DNA from: BOKV01 sp041739225
Lineage (GTDB): Bacteria; Pseudomonadota; Alphaproteobacteria; Rhizobiales; Rhizobiaceae
DNA length: 64,000 nt
Assembly (NCBI GenBank): GCA_041739225.1
Contig: JBGSOG010000079.1
Location: forward strand, 15,617-79,616
Direction of reading: 5' to 3'
Made by a program: the position numbers and the translations under genes. The notes beneath the pieces are model-generated. The model made no database searches. It had not been told where the DNA came from and worked only from the letters and a program-made list of their open reading frames with translations. Of this stretch, positions 53,486-62,401 are shown in pieces; within the stretch, counting starts at the first letter, position 1, and every line of letters begins with the position of its first letter.

Positions 53486-53503
53486 CTGTCATTTTCGCGT
53501 CAC
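53486..53503 (+). promoter_or_regulatory. Pho-box-like repeat in the phnF/phnG gap
   Basis: CTGTCAT-tttc-GCGTCAC gives two seven-base repeats with 11-bp periodicity, as expected for PhoB binding, with GGTAAT eight bases downstream as a possible -10. The second repeat is imperfect, so the assignment is moderate. Confidence 0.45.
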
Positions 53504-53516
53504 GGACAAACGGTAA

Positions 53517-53545
53517 TTGACAGACAGAAAGTTTGGTTGTCTATA
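53517..53545 (+). promoter_or_regulatory. Promoter of the phnG operon
   Basis: TTGACA (53517-53522) and TCTATA (53540-53545) are spaced by 17 bp. The -10 lies inside the PhnF-type palindrome, so a bound repressor would block RNA polymerase. Confidence 0.55.
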
Positions 53546-53556
53546 TCACTAGACAA
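53537..53556. promoter_or_regulatory. PhnF-type operator palindrome
   Basis: TTGTCTA (53537-53543) and TAGACAA (53550-53556) are perfect inverted copies with a 6-bp spacer, located between the divergent phnF and phnG genes. Similar TCTA/TAGA palindromes are known for PhnF. Confidence 0.65.
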
Positions 53557-53609
53557 ATATTGACATCCTTGCAAGCGCTTTGCACGGAAGAAGCGGATCG
53601 AGAGAAAAA

Positions 53610-54098
53610 ATGACTGAAAGGGCCCACAAGGACGAGTATGCCGGCGAAATGGCCGGTGCCATGGCAGCCCGCCAGCGGCGAATGGGCATTCTTGCAGGCG
53701 CAAATGGTGAAGTTTTGGCTGAACTTGTCTCCAGCTCAGGCCTGGACACTGCCTGCGAAATGTTGCGTGGGCCTGAGACCGGGTTGGTGACAGTTCGTGG
53801 GCGCATGGGTGGCGGCGGCGATGCATTCAACACCGGCGAGGCGACAGTGACGCGCGCGACAGTTCGATTGGCGGGCGGTTCAATCGGTCACGGCGTCATG
53901 CTGGGCCGCGACAAGGAAAAGGCACGGCTGTCCGCAATCGTGGATGCGCATGCACAAGATGCGGCGCTGCTGGAAATGATCGAGAACTCCATTCTGGCTC
54001 CGCTGGTTGCCGCTGCTGGCGTGGCAGACCAGAAGCGGCGCGAAGAAGCGGCAGCCACCCGTGTTGATTTCTTCACAATGGTGCGGGGAGAAGACTGA
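53610..54098 (+). CDS. phnG: C-P lyase core subunit PhnG
   Basis: A 162-residue subunit of the PhnGHIJ core complex, which takes part in forming ribose-1-phosphonate triphosphate. It shows RQRRMGILAGA near the N-terminus and GEATVTRATVRL with the GHGVMLGRDKEKARL segment conserved in PhnG. The ATG at 53610 follows GAGAG. Its stop overlaps the phnH start (TGATG). First gene of the C-P lyase operon. Confidence 0.92.
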   Translation: MTERAHKDEYAGEMAGAMAARQRRMGILAGANGEVLAELVSSSGLDTACEMLRGPETGLVTVRGRMGGGGDAFNTGEATVTRATVRLAGGSIGHGVMLGRDKEKARLSAIVDAHAQDAALLEMIENSILAPLVAAAGVADQKRREEAAATRVDFFTMVRGED

Positions 54099-54709
54099 TG
54101 GATTTGTCGATGCAGGCGGTTGAAGGCGGATTTACCGATGCGGTGCTTGAGGCACAGGCGGTTTTCCGGGCACTGCTGGATGCGCTTTCGCGTCCGGCAA
54201 GCATTCAGGAAGTGCGGGGTCTGGAGCGGGCGCCAGCTTCGCTTTCTCCGGTTGCTGCCGCCCTTGCAGCAACTTTGCTGGATGCCGACACGCCAGTCTG
54301 GCTTGGGCCGACACTGGCCAACCAGCCAGCAGTCAAATCCTGGATCGCTTTTCACACCGGAGCGCCTTTGGTCGCCAATCCGGGTGAGGCGCATTTCGCG
54401 TTTTGTGCCGATCCGGCGCAGATGCCGACTTTCGACAATTTTGCGCAAGGCACGCAGGAATATCCTGACCGCTCGACCACAATCATCCTGCAAATGGCTT
54501 CACTGACCGGCGGCGAACAATTTTTTCTGGAGGGGCCGGGCATGGAAAACAGGGCTCTGTTTGCGCCCACACCGATGCCGAAGCACTTTCGCGAGCAATG
54601 GCTGGCAAACGGTACGCGCTTTCCGCGCGGGGTGGATCTGGTCTTTGCCGGTCCCGGCGCAATTGCAGCCATGCCTCGAACAACCAGACTTTTAGCCAGG
54701 GAGGCGTAG
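54098..54709 (+). CDS. phnH: C-P lyase core subunit PhnH
   Basis: A 203-residue PhnH protein. The start FTDAVLEAQAVFRALLDALSRP is characteristic, as is the later FPRGVDLVFAGPG. It is a structural subunit of the core complex, folded like a PLP transferase without the cofactor. Coupled to phnG. Confidence 0.93.
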   Translation: MDLSMQAVEGGFTDAVLEAQAVFRALLDALSRPASIQEVRGLERAPASLSPVAAALAATLLDADTPVWLGPTLANQPAVKSWIAFHTGAPLVANPGEAHFAFCADPAQMPTFDNFAQGTQEYPDRSTTIILQMASLTGGEQFFLEGPGMENRALFAPTPMPKHFREQWLANGTRFPRGVDLVFAGPGAIAAMPRTTRLLAREA

Positions 54710-54711
54710 GC

Positions 54712-55815
54712 ATGTATGTTGCAGTAAAAGGTGGCGAAGCCGCCATCGACAATGCGCACCAATTGCTTGCCGACCGGCGGCGTGGTGACAGATCGCTGCC
54801 GTCCATAACGCTGGAGCAGATTGCCGGGCAGCTTGCGCTCGGCGTTGACCGGGTGATGTCCGAAGGCTCGCTTTATGACAGCGAACTTGCTGCATTGGCG
54901 GTCAAGCAGGCGCGGGGTGACTTGATCGAGGCAATATTTCTGGTTCGTGCCTATCGCACAACATTGCCGCGATTTGGATACAGCAAGCCGGTTGATACAG
55001 GAGCGATGCTGATCGAGCGGCGGATATCGGCCACCTACAAGGACCTTCCCGGCGGGCAGATGCTTGGACCAACGTTTGACTACACACACCGCCTGCTTGA
55101 CCCGGCGCTGGTTGAGGATCTGCCGGTGGAAGCTGGAAATCGCAAGGCTGTTGGAGAAACCGGCAGGATGCCGCGTGTTTCCGAGTTGCTGGCTGGCGAG
55201 AACCTCATTGAAAGCGATGGCGAAGGCGAGGGCAGCGAGATCGGCGACATCACACGTACGCCGCTTGAATTCCCGATGGACCGTCAAACCCGGATGCAGG
55301 CGCTTTCGCGAGGCGATGAAGGGTTCCTGCTGGCCCTGGCCTACTCCACCCAACGTGGCTATGGCCGCAACCATCCGTTTGTTGGTGAAATCCGCATCGG
55401 TTGGGTCGAGGTGGAACTCGACATTCCCGAACTTGGATTTGCAGTTCCCATCGGTCGCATCCAGGTGACGGAGTGCCAGATGGTTAACCAGTTCAAAGGC
55501 TCTGCCAAGGCACCGCCGCAATTCACACGCGGTTATGGTCTGGTTTTTGGCCAATCTGAACGCAAGGCGATGTCGATGGCGCTGATCGATCGGGCGCAAC
55601 GCGCCAGCGAACTTGGCGAGGAAATAGTTGCGCCGGCACAAGACCAGGAATTTGTGATTTCGCATTGCGACAACGTCCAGTCCACCGGCTTTGTCGAGCA
55701 TTTGAAACTGCCACATTACGTGGACTTTCAGGCCGAGCTTGGCCTCGTGCGTGGCATGCGTGCCGAACATGAAAAGCGGCATGCAAAAGCCGAAACGCGG
55801 GAGGCAGCGGAATGA
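54712..55815 (+). CDS. phnI: C-P lyase core subunit PhnI (nucleosidase/transferase)
   Basis: A 367-residue PhnI. It displaces adenine from ATP and loads the phosphonate on ribose C1 with PhnGHL. Conserved YVAVKGGEAAIDNAHQLL opens it, followed by LALAYSTQRGYGRNHPFVG. The ATG at 54712 is 3 bp after phnH with GGAGG upstream. Coupled to phnJ by an ATGA overlap. Confidence 0.95.
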   Translation: MYVAVKGGEAAIDNAHQLLADRRRGDRSLPSITLEQIAGQLALGVDRVMSEGSLYDSELAALAVKQARGDLIEAIFLVRAYRTTLPRFGYSKPVDTGAMLIERRISATYKDLPGGQMLGPTFDYTHRLLDPALVEDLPVEAGNRKAVGETGRMPRVSELLAGENLIESDGEGEGSEIGDITRTPLEFPMDRQTRMQALSRGDEGFLLALAYSTQRGYGRNHPFVGEIRIGWVEVELDIPELGFAVPIGRIQVTECQMVNQFKGSAKAPPQFTRGYGLVFGQSERKAMSMALIDRAQRASELGEEIVAPAQDQEFVISHCDNVQSTGFVEHLKLPHYVDFQAELGLVRGMRAEHEKRHAKAETREAAE

Positions 55816-56708
55816 CAATCAGTGCCAGCAGTATCGCCAGCTACAATTTTGCCTATCTGGATGAGCAATCGAAGCGGATGATCCGCCGGGCTATCCTCAA
55901 GGCCGTGGCCATCCCCGGCTATCAGGTTCCGTTTGCCTCACGCGAAATGCCAATGCCTTATGGCTGGGGCACAGGCGGTGTGCAGGTGACTGCCTCGATC
56001 ATTGGCCCCAATGACAATCTCAAAGTCATCGACCAGGGCGCAGATGACACGACAAATGCCATCTCGATCCGCAAGTTTTTCCAAAAAACCGCTGGCGTGA
56101 AAACCACGACGCACACGGGCGAAGCAACCATCGTCCAGACACGGCACCGCATCCCTGAGGAAAAGCTGAAAGAGGGCCAGGTGATCGTCTTTCAGGTTCC
56201 GATCCCCGAGCCGTTGCGCTTTCTCGAGCCGCGCGAGACCGAAACCCGCAAAATGCATGCGCTGGAAGAATATGGCCTGATGCATGTGAAGCTTTACGAG
56301 GACATCGCGCGAAACGGGCGGATCGCCACTACCTACGCCTACCCGGTCAAGGTTGAAGGGCGTTATGTGATGGACCCATCGCCCACACCGAAATTCGACA
56401 ATCCCAAAATGCACATGAGCCCGGCACTTCAGCTTTACGGGGCGGGGCGGGAACGGCGCATTTACGCGATTCCGCCGCACACCAAAGTGGTCAGCCTCGA
56501 CTTCGAGGACCATCCGTTCGAGGTGCAGAAGTTCGACAAGCCTTGTGCGCTGTGTGGAGCAGAGCAGGTTTATCTCGACGAAGTGATCCTCGATGACAAA
56601 GGCGGGCGGATGTTTGTCTGCTCTGACACAGACCATTGTGAAGAGCGTCGCGCCGAAGGCCATCGCGGTGAAATGTCGGGCAAAGCATTGGTGGGGGCGG
56701 CACAATGA
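55812..56708 (+). CDS. phnJ: Carbon-phosphorus lyase, radical-SAM enzyme PhnJ
   Basis: A 298-residue radical-SAM enzyme that breaks the C-P bond of 5-phosphoribosyl 1-phosphonate. The expected cysteines are present near the C-terminus: CALCG, then about 20 residues later VCSDTDHC. Early YNFAYLDEQSKRMIRRAILKA is typical. Coupled to phnI and phnK by ATGA overlaps. Confidence 0.96.
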   Translation: MTISASSIASYNFAYLDEQSKRMIRRAILKAVAIPGYQVPFASREMPMPYGWGTGGVQVTASIIGPNDNLKVIDQGADDTTNAISIRKFFQKTAGVKTTTHTGEATIVQTRHRIPEEKLKEGQVIVFQVPIPEPLRFLEPRETETRKMHALEEYGLMHVKLYEDIARNGRIATTYAYPVKVEGRYVMDPSPTPKFDNPKMHMSPALQLYGAGRERRIYAIPPHTKVVSLDFEDHPFEVQKFDKPCALCGAEQVYLDEVILDDKGGRMFVCSDTDHCEERRAEGHRGEMSGKALVGAAQ

Positions 56709-57520
56709 ACCTGGAAGTTTTGCAGCGTCCGGCACCAAATACAGGTGGCGATGAACCCTTGCTCAAAGTCCGCGGCCTTTCGAAGTTCTACGGCCCGCGA
56801 ATCGGCTGTGCCGAAGTGACATTCGATCTGTGGCCGGGCGAGGTTTTGGCCATTGTCGGCGAGTCTGGCTCGGGCAAGACAACGCTGCTTGACTGCATTT
56901 CGACCCGCATGCCGCCAACATCCGGCACCGTTTCGTACCGCATGCGCGACGGCTCCTTGCGCGACTTGTACAAAATGCCGGAAGCCGACCGTCGCTACCT
57001 CATGCGCACCGATTGGGGTTTCGTGCACCAGAACCCTGCTGATGGACTGCGCATGGGAGTTTCTGCGGGAGCCAATGTTGGCGAGCGGCTGATGGCGGTC
57101 GGAAACCGGCACTACGGCAACATCCGCGCCACCGCGTTCGACTGGTTGTCGCGGGTTGAAATCGACGCTGATCGCATTGATGACCAGCCACGCGCCTTTT
57201 CCGGCGGCATGCGCCAGCGTTTGCAAATTGCGCGCAACCTCGTGACTGCGCCACGATTGGTATTCATGGACGAGCCCACGGGTGGACTGGACGTGTCGGT
57301 TCAGGCGCGTTTGCTTGATTTGTTGCGCGGATTGGTTTCCGACCTTGGCCTCGCCGTTGTCATCGTCACCCATGACCTTGCGGTGGCGCGGCTGCTTTCA
57401 CACCGCATGATGGTGATGAAGGAGGGGCATGTGGTCGAGACGGGTCTCACCGACCGGGTGCTCGATGATCCGCAGGCACCCTACACCCAACTTCTCGTTT
57501 CCTCGATCCTTCAGGTCTGA
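56705..57520 (+). CDS. phnK: C-P lyase ATP-binding subunit PhnK
   Basis: A 271-residue ABC-type ATPase that docks on the core complex. Walker A GESGSGKTT, signature FSGGMRQR, Walker B LVFMDEPTGGLD and switch VTHD are all intact. No membrane partner belongs with it. ATGA overlap with phnJ. Confidence 0.94.
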   Translation: MNLEVLQRPAPNTGGDEPLLKVRGLSKFYGPRIGCAEVTFDLWPGEVLAIVGESGSGKTTLLDCISTRMPPTSGTVSYRMRDGSLRDLYKMPEADRRYLMRTDWGFVHQNPADGLRMGVSAGANVGERLMAVGNRHYGNIRATAFDWLSRVEIDADRIDDQPRAFSGGMRQRLQIARNLVTAPRLVFMDEPTGGLDVSVQARLLDLLRGLVSDLGLAVVIVTHDLAVARLLSHRMMVMKEGHVVETGLTDRVLDDPQAPYTQLLVSSILQV

Positions 57521-57523
57521 ACC

Positions 57524-58231
57524 ATGCCAACGCCGCTGATTGTTTCGGAAGTTGCCAAATCCTTTACCATGCATCTGCGTGGCGGGATGAAGCGGGCAGT
57601 CATTGAAAATGTCAGCTTTACGCTGAAGTCCGGTTCGTGTGCGGTGCTCGGTGGCCCGTCAGGGGCTGGCAAAAGCTCGGTCATGAAAATGGTCTACGGC
57701 AATTATGCTGCTGACCGGGGCCAGATCATCGTCGTCCACCACGGCAAGCTCACCGACATCGTCACCGCTGACCCGCGATTGATGATTGCCATCCGGCGTG
57801 ACACCATCGGCTATGTCAGTCAGTTCCTGCGGGCAGTGCCGCGGGTTTCTGCCATTGATGTGGCGGCAGAGCCGCTGGTTCAGCGCGGTGAAGATGCTGA
57901 CCTGGCACGCCAGAAAGCTGCGATCCTGTTTGAGCGTCTGAACCTGCCGAAAGCCTTGTGGAACCTGCCGCCTGCTACTTTTTCCGGCGGAGAACAGCAA
58001 CGCGTCAACATTGCACGCGGGTTCATCACCGACCATCCGGTGCTGCTGCTTGATGAGCCAACCGCCTCGCTGGACGCGGTCAACCGGCAAGTGGTGATTG
58101 AGCTGATTGCCGAGAAGAAAGCGGGTGGCAAGGCGCTGCTGGGAATTTTCCATGACCAGGATGTGCGCGATGCGGTTGCTGACGTGGTCATCGACATCAC
58201 CGCCTTTGCAAGCAAAGGAATTGCCGCATGA
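57524..58231 (+). CDS. phnL: C-P lyase ATP-binding subunit PhnL
   Basis: A 235-residue ABC-type ATPase needed for the ribose-phosphonate reaction. Walker A GPSGAGKSS, signature FSGGEQQR, Walker B LLLDEPTASLD. It starts 3 bp after phnK and overlaps the next gene by ATGA. Confidence 0.94.
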   Translation: MPTPLIVSEVAKSFTMHLRGGMKRAVIENVSFTLKSGSCAVLGGPSGAGKSSVMKMVYGNYAADRGQIIVVHHGKLTDIVTADPRLMIAIRRDTIGYVSQFLRAVPRVSAIDVAAEPLVQRGEDADLARQKAAILFERLNLPKALWNLPPATFSGGEQQRVNIARGFITDHPVLLLDEPTASLDAVNRQVVIELIAEKKAGGKALLGIFHDQDVRDAVADVVIDITAFASKGIAA

Positions 58232-58842
58232 CCAAGTTGTCCGAAACGCCGCTGATTCACCCGACAGCCGTCGTGATGAACAGCACGCTCGGTCGATATA
58301 CCGAGATTGACGAGGGATGCCTCGTGCAGGAATGCGCCATTGGCGACTATTCCTACCTGATCCGCCAGACGGAGGCATGGTGCGCCACCATCGGCAAATT
58401 TGCCAACATCGCCAGCCATGTGCGCATCAATGCCACCAACCATCCGACTTGGCGCGCGACGTTGCACCATTTCACCTACCGGGCGGCAAACTATTTCGAG
58501 GACGCGCAGGACGAAACCGAATTCTTCGAGTGGCGGCGCGCCAACGCCATCACCATTGGCCATGACGTGTGGATCGGCCACGGTGCCACCGTGCTTCCGG
58601 GGGTCAATGTGGGTGACGGCGCGGTAATTGGCGCAGGCGCGGTCGTTTCAAAAGACGTCGCACCATACATGATTGTTGGCGGAGTGCCGGCAAAGCCGAT
58701 CCGCGAGCGGTTCACCCGGAAGGTGGCAGAACGCATGCAGGCGCTGGCATGGTGGGACTGGGACCATGCGAAATTGCGCGCCAGCCTTGATGATTTCCGC
58801 AAACTTGAAGGCGAAGCGTTTGTGGAGAAATATGGCGGCTGA
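58228..58842 (+). CDS. Hexapeptide-repeat acyltransferase of the phn operon
   Basis: A 204-residue left-handed beta-helix protein of the family found in phosphonate operons (chloramphenicol-acetyltransferase-like). Hexapeptide turns appear as IGDYSYLI, IGKFANIASHVRI, IGHDVWIGHGATVLPGVNVGDGAVIGAGAVVSK split over the chain, with a His in the NHPT segment. It may acetylate aminoalkylphosphonates, in place of PhnO. Coupled to phnL. Confidence 0.85.
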   Translation: MTKLSETPLIHPTAVVMNSTLGRYTEIDEGCLVQECAIGDYSYLIRQTEAWCATIGKFANIASHVRINATNHPTWRATLHHFTYRAANYFEDAQDETEFFEWRRANAITIGHDVWIGHGATVLPGVNVGDGAVIGAGAVVSKDVAPYMIVGGVPAKPIRERFTRKVAERMQALAWWDWDHAKLRASLDDFRKLEGEAFVEKYGG

Positions 58843-58884
58843 AGGGGGCTTTTCCCGACCCCAACTTGTTGTCTGGAGGCCGAC

Positions 58885-59499
58885 ATGGAAAAAACCGATT
58901 TCAGGAAGCTTCATCGCGAACTTTACAATCCGCCGGCCAGGGATTTCGTCGCGATTGAAGTACCTGTCCTGCAATCAGTCATGGTTGACGGTGAAGGAAA
59001 CCCGAACGTTTCCCCTGCATACAAATCTGCGTTGGAGTGGCTCTACCCGACCAGTTACGCAATGAAGTTTGCTGCGAAAGCCTCTCTTGGCAAGGATTAT
59101 GTGGTCCCGCCTCTGGAAGGGTTGTGGTGGGCGGACGATCCGGCTGCATTCACTGCCCGACGCAAGGCAGAATGGAAATGGACCATGATGATCATGTTGC
59201 CTGATTTCATTTTTCCTGAAATGTTCGACCAAGCCGTTGCAAGAGCCGGGAAAAAGCTTGGCGAAAAGCCTCCATCGCTTCGCCTTGAGCCTTACGCAGA
59301 AGGCGCATGCCTGCAGACATTGCATGTCGGCAGCTATGACGACGAGACGCCGGTGCTGGCCAGGCTGCATGACGAAATCATGCCCGGTCGAGGATTGACC
59401 TTCAACGGACATCACCATGAAATTTACCTGTCTGACCCGCGAAGGGTCGCGCCGGAAAAGCTGCGCACGATCTTGCGCCAGCCGGTAAGGGCTGTTTGA
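58885..59499 (+). CDS. GyrI-like domain-containing protein
   Basis: A 204-residue soluble protein resembling the GyrI-like small-molecule-binding family in its stand-alone form (VPVLQSVMVDGEGNPN near the start, GLWWADD, LQTLHVGSYDDETPVLARLH). No DNA-binding domain is attached. It lies between the C-P lyase operon and phnC, 42 bp after the acyltransferase gene. A role in phosphonate use is not known. Confidence 0.75.
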   Translation: MEKTDFRKLHRELYNPPARDFVAIEVPVLQSVMVDGEGNPNVSPAYKSALEWLYPTSYAMKFAAKASLGKDYVVPPLEGLWWADDPAAFTARRKAEWKWTMMIMLPDFIFPEMFDQAVARAGKKLGEKPPSLRLEPYAEGACLQTLHVGSYDDETPVLARLHDEIMPGRGLTFNGHHHEIYLSDPRRVAPEKLRTILRQPVRAV

Positions 59500-59526
59500 G
59501 CGTTCAGCGCACCCGGTGCCTGTGGA

Positions 59527-59555
59527 TGGTCATCAAACTGTCATCCTACTGACAA
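59527..59555 (+). promoter_or_regulatory. Triple Pho box upstream of phnC
   Basis: TGGTCAT-caaa-CTGTCAT-ccta-CTGACAA are three seven-base direct repeats spaced by four, a strong match to the PhoB-binding pattern. They end 75 bp before the phnC start codon, so phnCDE should be induced by phosphate starvation. Confidence 0.72.
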
Positions 59556-59630
59556 GAAGGCGTTACGCAGCCGCTGTAGCCATCGCTTCGGAAAGTCCGC
59601 ATTACCGGGCTGGTTTCTTCAGGATGCCAC

Positions 59631-60488
59631 ATGCTTGAACTCAGCGACGTTACCCGCCGCTTCGGCCCGAATACTGCCGTGGACAAGGTCAACATCTCCA
59701 TTCCAGAAGGCCAGATGGTCGGCATCATCGGTCGTTCGGGTGCAGGCAAGTCGACGCTTTTGCGGATGATCAACCGCCTGATTGATCCAAGCGAAGGCAA
59801 GATCGTTTTCGATGGCTTGGAAGTATCGTCGATCTCCGGCAAGGCTCTGCGCGACTGGCGCCGTGACTGCGCGATGATTTTCCAGCAGTTCAATCTCGTG
59901 CCGCGTCTGGATGTTGTTTCCAACGTTCTGCACGGTACTTTGAATAATCGCTCCACACTGTCCACGATTTTCAATCTGTTCCCAAAGGCAGACATAATAG
60001 AGGCAGTCGAAATCCTCGATCGTCTTGGCATTGCCGAACAGGCGCCAAAACGGGCTGAGGCGCTTTCAGGCGGTCAGCAGCAGCGCGTTGCCATTGCGCG
60101 CGCCTTGATGCAACGCCCAAAGATGATTTTGGCAGATGAGCCGATTGCATCGCTGGACCCTCTGAATGCGAAGATCGTGATGGACGCGCTGCGTGACATC
60201 AACGAACAGGAAAAAATCACCGTCATAACCAACCTGCACACCCTCGATACTGCCCGCAGTTATTGCGAGCGCATCATCGGCATGGCTCAAGGCAGGGTCG
60301 TGTTCGACGGGACGCCGGAAGAGCTGTCTTCTGACGCGGTCCGTGAGATCTACGGAACCGACAGCCAGGGCAACGAAATATCCGAACGCATGACATCCAC
60401 CAGCATCGAACACACGGCACCATCGCCGGAAATGTCGGTGTCTGAAAAATCCCGCTCCGTGCGGATGGCGGCTACTGCCGAAGCCTGA
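59631..60488 (+). CDS. phnC: Phosphonate ABC transporter ATP-binding protein
   Basis: A 285-residue ATPase. Walker A GRSGAGKST, signature LSGGQQQR, Walker B ILADEPIASLDP. It energises uptake through PhnE1/PhnE2. A Ser/Thr/Glu-rich tail of about 40 residues extends the usual domain. The ATG at 59631 has AGGA eight bases upstream. First gene after the Pho box. Confidence 0.94.
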   Translation: MLELSDVTRRFGPNTAVDKVNISIPEGQMVGIIGRSGAGKSTLLRMINRLIDPSEGKIVFDGLEVSSISGKALRDWRRDCAMIFQQFNLVPRLDVVSNVLHGTLNNRSTLSTIFNLFPKADIIEAVEILDRLGIAEQAPKRAEALSGGQQQRVAIARALMQRPKMILADEPIASLDPLNAKIVMDALRDINEQEKITVITNLHTLDTARSYCERIIGMAQGRVVFDGTPEELSSDAVREIYGTDSQGNEISERMTSTSIEHTAPSPEMSVSEKSRSVRMAATAEA

Positions 60489-60556
60489 AAGCCGGAGGGA
60501 TAGCGGACTGAAAGCCCGCGCACTAAACCAACCGTTTTGGAACCTGGAGACCAAAC

Positions 60557-61456
60557 ATGATCAAGAAGATTGTTGCCGCGGCGTTTTTCTCGCTGATGGC
60601 CAGCACCGCGATGGCGCAGGACGCCATCAAGGAATTTAACATTGGAATTCTTGGCGGTGAAAACGCCCAGGATCGTTTGACCTCGACCGAATGCTTCCGC
60701 GTGTCCACCGAGAAGCTGCTCGGCGTGCCGGTCAAGCTGTTCACACCAGCCGACTATGACGGTGTCATCCAAGGCCTGCTTGGCGGCACGCTTGATTTCG
60801 CCTGGCTCGGTGCATCTGCATACGCAAAGACCTACTTGACCAACCCGGAAGCAGTGGACGTTTTGCTGACCAAGCAGAACACCGATGGTACCACCGGTTA
60901 TTATTCGATCGGCTTCGCTCGCAAGGATTCGGGCATCAAGACCATCGAAGAGGCCAAGGGCAAGAAGTTCGCGTTTGCCGACCCGAATTCCACATCCGGC
61001 TACCTCGTTCCGGGTGCAGAGCTGAAGGAAAAGTTTGGCGAACTCGAAAAGTACTTCGCTGAAGTGAAGATGTCTGGTGGTCACGAGCAGTCCATCGTTG
61101 GCGTTGCTAAGGGTGACTTTGACGCGGCAGTAGCGTGGGCTGACGGCCTTGGTAACTGGGAAGACGGATTCAACTCCGGCGCTTTCCGCAAAGCGGCTGA
61201 CTCCGGCCTCGTCGAAATGAACGACATCGTCGAAATCTGGCGCTCGAAACTGATCCCGGAAGGCCCGATGGTCCTCCGCAAGACACTTCCACAGGACGTC
61301 AAGGACAAGATGTTGGCGATGCTCGACACCATGTGGGCTGACGATGCGAAGTGCGCCTACAACGTTGCTGCTGGCGAAGCGAAAGACTTCGTGCCAGTCA
61401 AGCATGAAGACTATCTGGGCATCATTGCAGCCCGCAAGCTGCAAGAAGGCAAATAA
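60557..61456 (+). CDS. phnD: Phosphonate ABC transporter, periplasmic binding protein
   Basis: A 299-residue protein with a signal peptide (KKIVAAAFFSLMASTAMA) and the PhnD fold: FNIGILGGENAQDRL, LDFAWLGASAYAK, FADPNSTSGYLVPG and VAVAWADG-like segments. It binds phosphonates for PhnCE. GGAG precedes the ATG. A terminator-like hairpin follows. Confidence 0.94.
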   Translation: MIKKIVAAAFFSLMASTAMAQDAIKEFNIGILGGENAQDRLTSTECFRVSTEKLLGVPVKLFTPADYDGVIQGLLGGTLDFAWLGASAYAKTYLTNPEAVDVLLTKQNTDGTTGYYSIGFARKDSGIKTIEEAKGKKFAFADPNSTSGYLVPGAELKEKFGELEKYFAEVKMSGGHEQSIVGVAKGDFDAAVAWADGLGNWEDGFNSGAFRKAADSGLVEMNDIVEIWRSKLIPEGPMVLRKTLPQDVKDKMLAMLDTMWADDAKCAYNVAAGEAKDFVPVKHEDYLGIIAARKLQEGK

Positions 61457-61474
61457 TTTCAATTGAACTTGCAG

Positions 61475-61506
61475 CCGGGCCGCCCTCACGCGGCCCGGTT
61501 CTTTTT
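61475..61506 (+). terminator. Terminator/attenuator between phnD and phnE1
   Basis: CCGGGCCGC-cctcac-GCGGCCCGG is a perfect 9-bp stem followed by TTCTTTTT. As for xylF, partial termination after the binding-protein gene would raise its level over the permeases. Confidence 0.82.
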
Positions 61507-61520
61507 GTCGGGGTCATCAC

Positions 61521-62399
61521 ATGGCAGATGTTGCTTACGCTCACGGTTCCATACCCAAAGAGACTGCGGTTTTCCATCGCGAGCACTATTTGGAAATGGT
61601 TAGACGCAAGCGAATGTACGGCGGCATCCTTGTTGTCGTTTTCATCGCCATCATGGCATCCGGATGGATGCTTGCAGACTCCCGCAATGCCGGCGGTTTT
61701 TGGTCCGGTATCCTGAACGTGGGCCAGTTTCCCTCGGAGGTTATTTCCGAAGCTTGGGAAAAGAGAGCCAAGATCCCAGGCTTGATGCTTGAACATCTGC
61801 CTGCACTGATAGAAACATTGAACATCGCGGCTGTTTCAACACTTATCGGCGCAATTTTCGCCGCCGGTTTGTCTTTGTTGGCTACGCGCGGACTGGCTTT
61901 GTGGCCTTGGGCAATTCCGATTTTTCGAAGAACTATGGACGCATTTCGTGCCATTCCTGAGATCGTCATTGCGTTGGTTCTAATTTACATTCTGGGTGGT
62001 GGTCCGATCCCGGCAGTTATTGCTATTGCGATTCATACAAGTGGTGCACTTGGCAAACTTTTCTCCGAGGTTGCGGAAAATTCCGACCTCAGGCCGGTCG
62101 AGGGACTGACATCGGTTGGTGCGACCTGGGGCCAGAAGATGTGGCTGGCCGTCCTGCCACAAGTAGCTCCAAACTGGCTTTCCTATGCGCTTCTGCGCTT
62201 CGAGATCAATGTGCGCGCATCGGCCATTTTAGGTTTCGTCGGCGAAGGCGGTATCGGTCACGATCTCAAGCTCGCCATGCAGTGGGGGCAAGGTCGATAC
62301 GATATCGTTGTTGCGGTGTTCTTGCTGTTGTTTATCGCCATTGTGGTTATCGACCGGATTTCTGACCGGTACCGCAATCTGCTTGTGAAGGGTCGCTGA
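61521..62399 (+). CDS. phnE1: Phosphonate ABC transporter permease PhnE1
   Basis: A 292-residue inner-membrane permease with about six hydrophobic segments. The segment FRRTMDAFRAIPEIVIALV and the EAA loop SDLRPVEGLTSVGATWGQKMW are typical of PhnE. Its start lies 15 bp after the attenuator. It ends 2 bp before phnE2. Confidence 0.92.
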   Translation: MADVAYAHGSIPKETAVFHREHYLEMVRRKRMYGGILVVVFIAIMASGWMLADSRNAGGFWSGILNVGQFPSEVISEAWEKRAKIPGLMLEHLPALIETLNIAAVSTLIGAIFAAGLSLLATRGLALWPWAIPIFRRTMDAFRAIPEIVIALVLIYILGGGPIPAVIAIAIHTSGALGKLFSEVAENSDLRPVEGLTSVGATWGQKMWLAVLPQVAPNWLSYALLRFEINVRASAILGFVGEGGIGHDLKLAMQWGQGRYDIVVAVFLLLFIAIVVIDRISDRYRNLLVKGR

Positions 62400-62401
62400 A
62401 A

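Noticed and set aside
54352..55818. Open frame of 488 codons opposite phnH/phnI
   Set aside because: phnI and phnH are well supported with coupled starts; the antisense frame has Cys/Arg/His-rich composition and no motif.
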